16,732 nt of DNA from Scedosporium boydii. Its lineage: Eukaryota; Ascomycota; Sordariomycetes; Microascales; Microascaceae. Position numbers and translations under genes: made by a program. The notes under the pieces are model-generated. The model was given only the letters and a program-made list of their open reading frames with translations, ran no database searches and had not been told where the DNA came from. Shown piece by piece: positions 1 through 8,285 of this stretch. The stretch is from NCBI GenBank assembly GCA_002221725.1, contig NJFT01000401.1, positions 1-16,732 of the forward strand, written 5' to 3'. The first letter of the stretch is position 1, and each line of letters begins with the position of its first letter.

Positions 1-1
1 C

Positions 2-1147
2 GAGCTCATCAGTCTACACAGAGCTCGTAAGAGACTGATGGGATTCCTGAAAAAGATTCCCCCGTCTTGGTTCAACCGCTATCGAGCTAGAGACATCCTC
101 GGAGTACTAAAGGCATGGGGGAGGTGCAACTATCGCGCTACCGACATGAGGGACCAGCCTCTTGTGAAGGCTGTGCAGGAAATGATCGGTTCCAACCCGC
201 CCCGAAAGCCTGCTCTTCACGAGATGTGGGCAGTCCTTTTCATCTGCTGGGAGACCAAGAAGAAGTGCTTTCCGCCTGCCTTCATCAAAATCATCCACGA
301 GAATCAGTGGGATGATATAATTACTAGGCTAAACCCTGGCCGCAATGACCCTGCCCCCCCAAATATTATCCACGCATCACTTGAGATTTTTACCAACTGG
401 ATGGACAGCGATGACCACTTTCAGTCCATGTCTACAAATACATCAACGCCTGAGAGCCTGCTAGCAACCGACGCGGTGCGATATTTCCACGATCTCTTTC
501 GTTCTATTATCATAACAGATGTTACAATGACGGAGATTAAATGGGTCCTCCCCGTGAACCTCGACAAGCCTCCTCACGAGATCCGCGCCATGCTGCAAGG
601 GCCAGCCCCATATTTGGTTATTACCCCAGTCTCTGCAACTGTTACTGAGCAAGAGGATGAAAGAGAAGGGGAAGTCATTGCAACAGCAGCCCCAGTTCCA
701 GTCGTAGAGCCAGCTCCAGTCCCAGAGGCTATCCCGGAATCGGCCCTCCTCACCACCCAACCTACACCACAAGACGATAATGTAGAGCGAGCTACCACAT
801 CCGCGACTGCCGCAGCAGGTCCAATCCTACAACCAACGCCTGTCCAGCCTGTCGCGTTCGACGCAATCGACGATAGGAGTGTAGGCCGACAAGAGGCGGC
901 TGACGGGCTGCTCGGCGGCATCCGAGGTGCGCCCCTGCAGTCGCTAGTCTTAGATATGTTGGAAGACGTGATCTCGAATGATCCCCTGCCCGGTTTAGCG
1001 AGTAAATGCGACCAGATCGTGACAAAACTAAACGAAGTCAAGAAGAGGCTCCGAGAGGAAAGTGACCAGGCCGAAAGGGCGGTTCGCCAGCGGTTAGCTG
1101 GCATTTGGGAGCGACGCGACGAAAAATTTCGACGCCAGCTTCATTAA
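2..1147 (+). CDS. Unrecognised protein with Pro/Ala-rich linker and C-terminal coiled coil (probably 5' partial)
   Basis: I do not recognise this protein. The frame is open from base 2 to the TAA at 1145-1147. The first ATG (38) has a poor context (C at -3), and the residues before it (ELISLHRARKRL) look coding, so the gene probably begins before the window. If it starts at 38 it has 369 aa. Counted from that Met, residues 1-200 look globular, with tryptophans and a helical feel (HEMWAVLFICWE near 61-72). Residues about 205-285 form a low-complexity acidic then Pro/Ala/Val/Thr-rich linker (VPVVEPAPVPEAIPE). The last 65 residues are highly charged and heptad-like (TKLNEVKKRLREESDQAE), a probable coiled coil for oligomerisation. 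There is no signal peptide or membrane segment. It is co-oriented with the DUF3716-like gene 541 bases downstream. No function is assigned. Confidence 0.6.
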   Translation, partial: ELISLHRARKRLMGFLKKIPPSWFNRYRARDILGVLKAWGRCNYRATDMRDQPLVKAVQEMIGSNPPRKPALHEMWAVLFICWETKKKCFPPAFIKIIHENQWDDIITRLNPGRNDPAPPNIIHASLEIFTNWMDSDDHFQSMSTNTSTPESLLATDAVRYFHDLFRSIIITDVTMTEIKWVLPVNLDKPPHEIRAMLQGPAPYLVITPVSATVTEQEDEREGEVIATAAPVPVVEPAPVPEAIPESALLTTQPTPQDDNVERATTSATAAAGPILQPTPVQPVAFDAIDDRSVGRQEAADGLLGGIRGAPLQSLVLDMLEDVISNDPLPGLASKCDQIVTKLNEVKKRLREESDQAERAVRQRLAGIWERRDEKFRRQLH

Positions 1148-1688
1148 TCTCTCACGCAGAGATTCTTTGCGAGAAGCGCCGTCGACCCTAGGCTCCTGGC
1201 GTCATATAGGACTTCGTGCCTTCGAAGTCTCACAGAGAAGAAGTGCGTAGCGGACTTGGTATTTTTGAACATTTCCGATGACAACGCAACTTTTAAATAA
1301 GTCCTTATTATATACCAAGAGAGAAGGGACGACTCTCAACTCGAATGATTCTGATATTTTAAAAGATTTTTATTTTCGAGATCTCCAACTCCTTGTGGCT
1401 CTAAACCCTCTCTTCTTTTTTCCCTTCTACATCTACATTACCGTATCTCCGACTTGTAAGTTGGCCCCCTTCCCCCCGGCCCAACTGATCCTCTCAAATT
1501 CACTCGGCTCTGCAAATTGCCGACCTTAAGAGCATCGGATCCGTTCTCCTTTCGCTTTAATCGGATCTATTTTGTTTATACTGGCCTGAGAAAGCCGAGC
1601 CTCAATTGAAGGATCAGATAAACCCTTGCCAGACGTGTCTCCTGACAACTCAAACAGTTCCGAATAATTCCTACCAACGTCTGTCAAC
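1148..1688. other. Intergenic region between the first gene and the DUF3716-like gene
   Basis: I see no coding content or RNA gene in these 541 bases. The stretch 1300-1450 is AT-rich with T and CT tracts (cttcttttttcccttctac near 1412), typical of a fungal 5' flank, so it may contain the promoter of the gene that starts at 1689. No TATA element or named binding site can be assigned. Confidence 0.4.
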
Positions 1689-2753
1689 ATGGCACCAAAG
1701 AGAACTAAAGCTCCGAAGGCTGGAAAAGTATCCCCGTTTACATTTAACGGCAAGCCGCTGCCAATTGGCCGAAAGGATGCAAATGAGCCAACGAACGGGA
1801 CCACTGAGTTTACGGCCTGGGCTTTAGCTCAAATCGAACCGTCATGGGGGCAGCACACTTGCATTGGCTCTTCAAAAGAAGGTCTGTTCAACTCTGTTCA
1901 ACTCTACTGTATTATATACCAACTTATTAATGTAGTCCCTCGAACGGCTTCTCCAAGTTCGAGAAAAGCCAAAGTACTCGGGCACAAATGTTCAGACTTG
2001 CACAGAGTCGCTTATTGGCCCCAGCGGGCGCGGGCGTCCATCTTATGCCGATGGTATTGCAGTTTACATCTTCGGTCAGATTGCCGCAAACCCGTGCGAC
2101 AAGTGTTCAAAGGGGCATGGAAAATTCCCTAACTGTGTAGTCTGGACTGACTTCAGCCGATCTTGCGCTTGCTGTATTTACCAAGCTGCGTCCTGTTCGC
2201 TCCAACCTAACCAGAAGAAGCGCAAGCAAAGTCGTATGTTCCCCCTTCTAACTTGTAAAAATAATATTGGAATCTAATATGAAGAAATTTAGCGGGAATT
2301 GACTCAACTTCGGATAAACGAGAACGACTGGAAGACTCAACTGACTCTACCAAGATTGATCAAATAACTCCAGCTTCAGTTCAAAAGAGTCTTATCGAGT
2401 CACTCTCTACAATCCCGGCCGTCCACTTACGAACTCTTTCGACCGTTCTTGCGCAAGTTGCTGATATAGTCGAAGCTAAGACCTCCACCGAATCGATCAA
2501 GCCTGCTCCAGCGTTCACTGAATTGACCAAATCCGCTCCACCCTGCACCGAATTAGATGGATCTGCTCTAGCCTGCACTGGATCGGCCAAACCTGCTCCA
2601 GCCTCTACTAAATTGGCCAATTCAGCTCAAACCTGTCGCGAATTCGCTAAACCTGCTCCAATTCTTCCAGCTCTCAGCAGTCCAATCGAGGTCCAGAGTG
2701 AAGATGAAGACGGGATTTTTGATGACGATTTATCTAATATTGAACAGATCTGA
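1689..2753 (+). CDS. Cysteine-rich DUF3716-like protein, three exons, with an apparent frame offset in exon 1
   Basis: Proposed exons are 1689-1881, 1936-2233 and 2293-2753. Intron 1 is 1882-1935 (gtctgt...tgtag). Intron 2 is 2234-2292 (gtatgt, ttctaac branch, tttag). Exon 2 encodes a cysteine cluster spaced C-x2-C-x9-C-x9-C-x-C-C-x6-C (first Cys codon 2095, last 2191; core PCDKCSKGHGKFPNC), followed by KKRK. This resembles the fungal DUF3716 family, whose function is unknown; the cysteines could bind zinc. Exon 3 carries six decapeptide repeats and an acidic C-terminus (QSEDEDGIFDDD). The N-terminus is Lys-rich (MAPKRTKAPKAGK). Oddity: exon 1 is read in the frame of the ATG up to about 1850, but the downstream part (STLALALQKKSLERLLQV) needs the +1 frame. 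Either the G5 run 1846-1850 has an extra base (mutation or sequencing error), or an unusually short 46-base intron spans 1808-1853. Unless one of these holds, the gene is broken. Confidence 0.6.
2487..2666 (+). repeat. Six tandem 30-bp units encoding a decapeptide repeat
   Basis: The units are 2487-2516, 2517-2546, 2547-2576, 2577-2606, 2607-2636 and 2637-2666, in frame in exon 3 of the DUF3716-like gene. The peptides are TESIKPAPAF, TELTKSAPPC, TELDGSALAC, TGSAKPAPAS, TKLANSAQTC and REFAKPAPIL. The loose consensus is T-E-L-x-K-P-A-P-A-C. Units have diverged at the DNA level (gcctgctcca and cctgctccag cores remain), so the array is not recent. It probably forms an extended linker. Confidence 0.8.
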
Positions 2754-2785
2754 TCAGATTTGATTAAAGATCAGATTTGATTAAT
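2752..2785 (+). repeat. Two-copy 17-bp tandem repeat overlapping a stop codon
   Basis: Copies gatcagatttgattaaa (2752-2768) and gatcagatttgattaat (2769-2785) differ only in the last base. The first copy overlaps the TGA (2751-2753) of the DUF3716-like gene. The rest lies in the short convergent space before the stop of the minus-strand protease gene. It may be part of the 3' end signals of either gene or a simple duplication. Confidence 0.8.
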
Positions 2786-2942
2786 TCTATTATTCTTTAG
2801 GTCACGCTGGCTTAGTTGATCAATAATACAGCACCAATGTTATTTTCGCTGAAGCTCGTGTTATCATAACTTTCTGTGTCCATTTTGAAAAGATCGAAGG
2901 CCTCCTTCGATCATCAGCATTTCCCGTCCAGTCCCTAGTTAT

Positions 2943-4566
2943 TCACTCCTCTCTATCCGTCGTATTGACTACTGAGAATCCCCTCTCAATAAGTTCGTCG
3001 GAGGCAATACCAACACACCAATCCACCATTACACCTCCCTTAGGAGCGTAATGAAAGAATGATACGACATCTCCGTTTTCTGTCCAAATAGCGGACCCAC
3101 AGATGCTATCTGGTAGGTCAGTTGATGAATCTTGACCGAGATAATACCATTTCGCCTTCACCCACTTCTGAGAGGGTTGATTAACATCATCAGAAGGTAT
3201 TCGTTGGTAGGAGTAGTGCCAAAAAATCCCTTCCATTAAGCCAGTATCTGGTGAGTCAAGGTAGACAGTAGTCCCTGTTTGGCAAGACTTGGCGGTAGCT
3301 AGTCTTTGGAGCTGTGTTGGTTCTGGATTGATGTCGTTATCAAATGTGATATTATAAAACCTTTCTCCCTTCCTTAACCTCACGAGGGCGATGTCAGCGG
3401 CCCCAACTTCCATAATTAAATCCCCTATAGCCCGGCCGTTCTCTGGTTGCGGGTGAAACACTGAAGGACCGCATTGTCCAGGGAAACCGTGGGCTGCGAC
3501 TGTCAGGAACTCGGTATTATTTTCATCCTGGATTAAGATTCCAGCCGTCGTTGATAGAAATTGACCCACATGTCCAGGGAACGGCCCTGATGCAACTCTA
3601 ATACCAGGTTGAAGCACCTTATACTCACTGTCATCTGGGCTTCCGGGAGCTGGGTCAGATGATTGTCGAGCTTGAAATTCTGCCGGTTTGTTCCCCCACT
3701 CATCACTATAGTAGTAATGACATCTAACTCGAGCAATTCGCGAAGGTAACTTGGTGATATCAATTCCTCGCTTGTCAAGGATTACTATAACATAAATGTT
3801 GCAGTAAATAACCTCGTTGATGAGAACCCTGATGGACTGGAAGTGGTCCTTGATGAGCTGAAAAAGTGGCTCCCAGTCATCGATGTTTTGATAGTCTAGG
3901 TCGCTCGACACGGAGAGCTGACTCCCGGGGACTGGTGCCCCTACGGGGATAGGTTGTAGTAAGGGGTTAGATTCGGGAGCAAAGAAAATGGCGAGACCAG
4001 CGATCGTCCGTGGCCATGGCTTGGGCGGGAATTTTCTCATTACGAAATGCAAGAAGGGGCCCACGATAGATATTGCGGATGTGGACGGGTATATGGCGAA
4101 CAACATATCCAGGTTCTCTTGTGTGTCTAAGGCCTTTGGGTTGTCACTGAGGTTGAAGGGTAAGACAATATGCCGTGGCGTGGTGTGACTTGGCCCTTGC
4201 TTGGTAGAGTCCTCCCCATCTTGCGGGTTCTGCCAAAGGGATAACCTATCATCTAGATTTGGACAGTTAATGATAGTTCGTACTTGTTCAGGGATGAAAC
4301 TTACCGATGGATGCTTTGGTGGCTTGTGCCATCCATCCTCGAGGGTTAGGGACAAAGGAGAGTGGTATATTGTACTGGAAACCCGTTGTTATAGCTCGGT
4401 CTGCGAGGACGGCTACCTTCTTGGGAGACACCTCCTCTCTAGTGGGTGTGATTTTGCGCTTCCTTTTGGGTGTAGGGGAGAGTTGAGGGGGGAGTATTGG
4501 TGTTACGAAAAGCATTTCGTTCACCATCTTAGTTGATGGAGGCGTTTGGGGGGTTGGGGCTGCCAT
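2943..4566 (-). CDS. Chymotrypsin/trypsin-fold protease-like protein with apparent His-Asp-Cys catalytic set
   Basis: Two exons on the minus strand: 4566-4305 and 4252-2943. The 52-base intron 4304-4253 has a perfect GTAAGT donor, an attaac branch and a tctag acceptor, and gives 523 aa. The ATG at 4566-4564 has G at -3. Residues 1-60 are Pro-rich with a nuclear-signal-like basic patch (KRKRK 34-38, PKK 48-50). Residues about 88-310 are a conserved-looking region I cannot assign (WPRTIAGLAIFF, LINEVIYCNIYVIVILDKRG). Residues about 310-510 look like a chymotrypsin-fold protease. LTVAAHG carries His342, DIALVRL carries Asp374, and ICGSAIW aligns with the usual GDSGGP, placing Cys472 where the serine nucleophile normally sits (Ser474 follows at +2). 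No signal peptide is visible, so it is probably intracellular. It is divergent from the caspase-like gene at 5281. The fold is inferred from motifs; activity is unproven. Confidence 0.78.
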
Positions 4567-5280
4567 GTCGCAGTTAGACTGGCGTTCGACTTGGAGAAGG
4601 GTGATAAAAAGAAAAAACCTTTGAATGTCTGTTTGGGAGGGGGAACAAATCGAAGCTGGTACGATCAATCCGCTCAAACAGGGAGAGGAGAGGGATTGGG
4701 TCAGGATGAGGACGAGTGCTGATTGTAAGAGATGGGAGGTTGACGGAGATGGGACCAAGACGGAACCTTTCAAACGCTGATTGATTTGGCTCCCGTGGAA
4801 TGTTGTAAAATGTTTTAAAGGGTAAGTTCCAACACGGATTATTGCCCAACTTTAAAACGTTTCCTGATATGCACTCCGTCAAACATTATATGTTTAGTCA
4901 TCAACACTTAGTCGCCAAACTTCATCAACCATTTCTCATCATTCTGGGCTTTTCAAGAACACACGTGGCTCCCAAAACATCGAAGGAGACGCTGTCTTTT
5001 TCGTAGCAGCGAAGTTGGTATCGGTCATGGCCTTCATAATACAAGTCTAGGCAAAAGGTGCAAAGAACGGCTGGCCAATTCTAAGACTAAGATACAAAAT
5101 ACAAAATTTGTGCTGGTAGACTTCTTCAGCAGGAACAATTATCATGTGCACACGAGCCGACCCTCTTCCTTCCTTCCCTATATCTGTGCAACCTACACAT
5201 GAACTTTCTACCTTTCCTTTCTTCATGTACCCTTACATATCCATCTTGGACAATCTTCTTCGAGCAATATTGACGCAACA
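4567..5280. promoter_or_regulatory. Shared divergent promoter region of the two protease-type genes
   Basis: These 714 bases separate the ATG of the minus-strand protease-like gene from the ATG of the plus-strand caspase-like gene and probably hold both promoters. Pyrimidine-rich tracts precede the plus-strand start (cttccttccttccc at 5166-5179, ctttcctttcttc near 5213). AT-rich stretches lie at 4800-4900 and 5090-5110 (gatacaaaatacaaaattt). The promoter role is inferred from gene orientation; no specific site can be named. Confidence 0.45.
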
Positions 5281-6534
5281 ATGGCCGACTGGTCTCCCAC
5301 GCACACCCTACGGGCTTACCGCCCCCACTATATTACTCCAGAAGAGTTCAAGAGTTCCTTGGAGACATCGTTACGCAACTACTACGATGAAGGGATGCGA
5401 CCGCACTACTACAAACGTGTCGAGGTGGTCCTAATGTCTTGGGACGTTGACCAAATGGAAAACTTGAATATTCAACACTTCACGACTCGTTTGGCAGAGG
5501 TTTTCAGAAGATCCTATAACTATAGCACCAGTTACCTGGTTCTCAGTCAAATGGATCCAAATCCCGAGGACACCGCCCACTCAGCTCTCAAAAACCTCCT
5601 CGACAGCCTAAGTGAAGACGCGCTCGCCATTCTTTACTACGTTGGTCACGGTAAAATTGATGACCAAGTCGAGGGACGTCCCCTCTATCTAGAACCTACT
5701 ATCATCCCAACAGTTGTCTCGCGTCCTGTGGTCAACTTTTCCCGAGTCCGAGAGGCTATCATTGACAGCGCGAAGCCAGATGTTTTAATCCTCTTAGACT
5801 CTTGTCACTCAGGTGCAGCTTGTGTAGGGCCAAATAAGGAGATCATTGCGGCATCTGCTTTCGACCGCGTCGCGAGGAACGGCCCAAATGCATTCAGCAG
5901 TATCTTGATACAACAGATGCAGCACGCCGCAGCGACGAAACAGATCTTAACTGTTCCGCAGTTATATGCCCGACTCGCGACGCGCGCGTTCATGTTTGAT
6001 AAATATGGCAATCCGGAATTGGCCTCGACTCCAATTCACGTTCAGAACTACCCAGAGCCGCGAATGCCGATTTACTTGGCACCACTACTGTCACCAACTT
6101 CATGGAATGTATCGGGCCCTATACGACTCTCTAGTGCACCCGTCAACGTACTTCTGAACGTTCATCTCCAGGACAGCCGGCCGAGTACGCTTGCTGGTCT
6201 GCGATCCTGGCTCACGACTGGTCGTCCGTATGGTGTCGGTAGAGTTTCGTTTCGCGGGATATTCCCGGCAACTTCGACGATGGTCATTGTTGAGGTGACA
6301 CTGGATGTATGGGCAAGTCTCAACAACCACCCGGCCATATCATTTATGTGCTTCACGACGAATAGCGATGTACCACGAACCGCCCCAAGCGAGACGGCCG
6401 AGAGCCAGAAAGCGGTTTTGCCTCCCGCGGATTCGGAGACGGGCACAGGAGGGTTTACCAAGTACCAGGGGAAGGATTCCCCATTTACCCGCCTCGACGA
6501 AAACAGCCCTCCTCCATGGAAAAGCAAGAAATGA
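5281..6534 (+). CDS. Caspase-like (peptidase C14 family) protein with extra C-terminal domain
   Basis: One uninterrupted exon encodes 417 aa. The ATG context gcaacaATGg has A at -3. Residues about 45-240 read as a caspase/metacaspase-type p20 region: a strand (VEVVLMSW, 48-54), AILYYVGHG with catalytic His123 (codon 5647-5649), then VLILLDSCHSGAA with catalytic Cys175 (codon 5803-5805). Both dyad residues are intact. The Pro/Gln-rich or zinc-finger prodomain typical of type I metacaspases is absent. Residues about 280-362 form a second, beta-rich-looking domain (VNVLLNVHLQDS, GVGRVSFRGIFP, VIVEVTLDVW), then a disordered tail (about 365-417). In fungi such caspase-like domains occur in cell-death and NLR-type proteins; here the protein is free-standing. 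No signal peptide or membrane segment is seen. The homology call is firm; the substrate and role are unknown. Confidence 0.85.
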   Translation: MADWSPTHTLRAYRPHYITPEEFKSSLETSLRNYYDEGMRPHYYKRVEVVLMSWDVDQMENLNIQHFTTRLAEVFRRSYNYSTSYLVLSQMDPNPEDTAHSALKNLLDSLSEDALAILYYVGHGKIDDQVEGRPLYLEPTIIPTVVSRPVVNFSRVREAIIDSAKPDVLILLDSCHSGAACVGPNKEIIAASAFDRVARNGPNAFSSILIQQMQHAAATKQILTVPQLYARLATRAFMFDKYGNPELASTPIHVQNYPEPRMPIYLAPLLSPTSWNVSGPIRLSSAPVNVLLNVHLQDSRPSTLAGLRSWLTTGRPYGVGRVSFRGIFPATSTMVIVEVTLDVWASLNNHPAISFMCFTTNSDVPRTAPSETAESQKAVLPPADSETGTGGFTKYQGKDSPFTRLDENSPPPWKSKK

Positions 6535-8061
6535 GACGACCGTTTTGCGCTATGTTAAAATCGCATTTGAGCTGGACATCTCGGAGAAGGTTGGCGACTT
6601 CAAGCAATAGATCCCATTGCCGGGCCAACCTTCCCTCTTTTGTGTCACACAAGCGCTCGAACCGTGGATTCTCTCTTCAAGATTTCTTCTATTAGTACTA
6701 GAGATCGAAATTCTCCAAATAGCTATCGGAATTAAAAGGCTTCGCTTCTTTTTTTACGCGTTGGGCCTCACAGTTCGTCGAGATGTGTCTCATTCGCTCA
6801 CCCGCCCTCTCAAGGTCCTGGTTCTGGATACAGTCGTTGGTACAGGGGTTCGGCCGCTTGCTTTTAACGGCTGTAACGAAGCTATGCCAGCGGAGAAATG
6901 TTGAAGAATTGCAGAAGGGAGCGGCAAAGGTGATGCTGGATCAATTGATGTTGAGGTGAGGTGTTCATGAGCCTCTCCTGAAGGAATTAGGAGCAAATAG
7001 AGTAACTCGGTGATTGAATTCAGTATCAATCTGTGGTACCCTTGATCTTATATCTAATTATGCCGTGGCTAAAGTGAACTACACGATGTGTTTATCGATG
7101 GTCTACCAGTTGGTTCTTTCTTTAGTTTCCTCTGGAATGCCTTGATTTCGTGGTCATTCCAAATCGTAGGGTTCCTCCTTACATACCTTCTACGATGTAC
7201 GAAGCAGGGTTCTCGAACTTCGTGTTTGGGGCTAGCTAATGTGGTCTAAAATGCATCATATTACTTCGTACTTGGAGGCAAGGATCGCGGCGGATCAGGG
7301 ATCAATGCATGATGACAGGCGGTGGCACGAAACGAGAACGAGCGCGTGAGCATCCAGTTTAAGCAAGCTGATGATATTGAGAATATTTTGGTGCATAATT
7401 TTACGAGGAGGAAACCTATCAAGGCAATACAGCCCTTTATTGGATTACGCCGCGGTGGTGTAAAGGCCGGTCTTGAAATGGAGGTGTGCTATGGACTGCT
7501 GGTTGTCGTCGTCAGGTCCCCGTTCGTCCTGTCCTTGGTCACTAGCTTGTCTTCTCCAGAGCCGTCTTGTAAGGCCCATCCCATATTAATTCGACCTATC
7601 CATCGACGGGTCGTCGGCGAAGATGTCCTCCGGCTCCTTCTCTGGGAAGCGGTCCTTTCAAAGGAGAAGAAGGTAGTGTTGGGCCATCAAGACGAGAACG
7701 GGATTTACGATTCACCGAGGGGCTCGGGGGGGAGGTCCGTCGTGGAACTGATCGAGAGGGGTGACGTTCCCCTCATCACTGCGCGCTCGGAGCTCTGAGA
7801 ACTTGTGTCTAGGGAACCTCCTGGAGGAGGGCATATGCTGGGGCGGTTGTAATCACCGGCGTCCTCTAGAACGAGCCGAACCTTCTTCGCTATGAAAAAC
7901 CTATTTTCGTAGTTGGACACTCCAGACGGCGGGGTGTCAATGTGGCTTCGCAAAGCCACCCCGAAGGCAACGCCGTCAAGCGGTTTAGGAAACAGCAGAG
8001 GTAGGGCATCGGAGAGATGAAGACAACGTGTGATGACCCCCAGCCCGGCACAATTGAATAC
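6535..8061. other. Gene-poor region downstream of the caspase-like gene
   Basis: I find no gene I can support in these 1.5 kb. One 159-codon plus-strand frame (7322-7798) begins with GTG, not ATG. An 84-codon minus-strand frame (7959-7705) has an ATG and near-plausible composition but no motif. Both could be remnants of decayed genes, since the next kilobase contains two clear pseudogenes. The caspase-like transcript presumably ends in the first few hundred bases; no specific polyadenylation signal is assignable. Confidence 0.4.
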
Positions 8062-8285
8062 GGAACGTGAGCTGGGTTTATACTATCGTAAGACAGGTTA
8101 GTTTCACCCTACCGATGAACTCGCCGCAATGGTAATTCACCTCAGGAGAGGAACCGCTGATTTAGATAATTGGTTTTTGCGGCTATCTAACCGAGCAGTG
8201 CCGTGACGCCACCATCTGCTGGAAACTGGCTGAACGCCTCTAAGTCAGAATCCATGCCAGAAATCATATTCCCACACATTTAGGC
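8062..8285 (+). pseudogene. Mutated fragment of the 3' part of 25S/28S rRNA
   Basis: The sequence follows the conserved 3' region of fungal large-subunit rRNA: ggaacgtgagctgggttta (8062-8080), agacaggttagttt, taattggtttttgcggct, then ctgaacgcctctaagtcaga (8230-8249) and atccatgccagaa. Homology is strong to about 8262 and weak to about 8285. It is not functional. The invariant sarcin-ricin loop, AGTACGAGAGGAACC in working rRNA, reads AG-GAGAGGAACC here (8144-8155), a clean loss of TAC. Most other differences from the universal sequence are C-to-T or G-to-A changes (for example tactatcgtaagac where GACCGTCGTGAGAC is expected), which resembles repeat-induced point mutation. No rDNA homology is visible upstream of 8062 or clearly beyond 8285, so it is an isolated insertion. 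The comparison is from memory of conserved rRNA sequence. Confidence 0.85.

Noticed and set aside
4567..4773. An upstream in-frame ATG (4773) that would extend the protease-like protein by 69 residues
   Set aside because: The extension is Ser/Leu-rich and unlike the rest of the protein; the ATG at 4566 has a better context and fits the promoter spacing.
5144..5434. A 96-codon frame overlapping the start of the caspase-like gene
   Set aside because: It reads the 5' flank and then an alternate frame of the caspase exon; no protein features.
7322..7798. A 158-aa plus-strand frame
   Set aside because: It begins with GTG, which is not a normal fungal nuclear start; the first true Met is about 55 residues in and no motif is seen.
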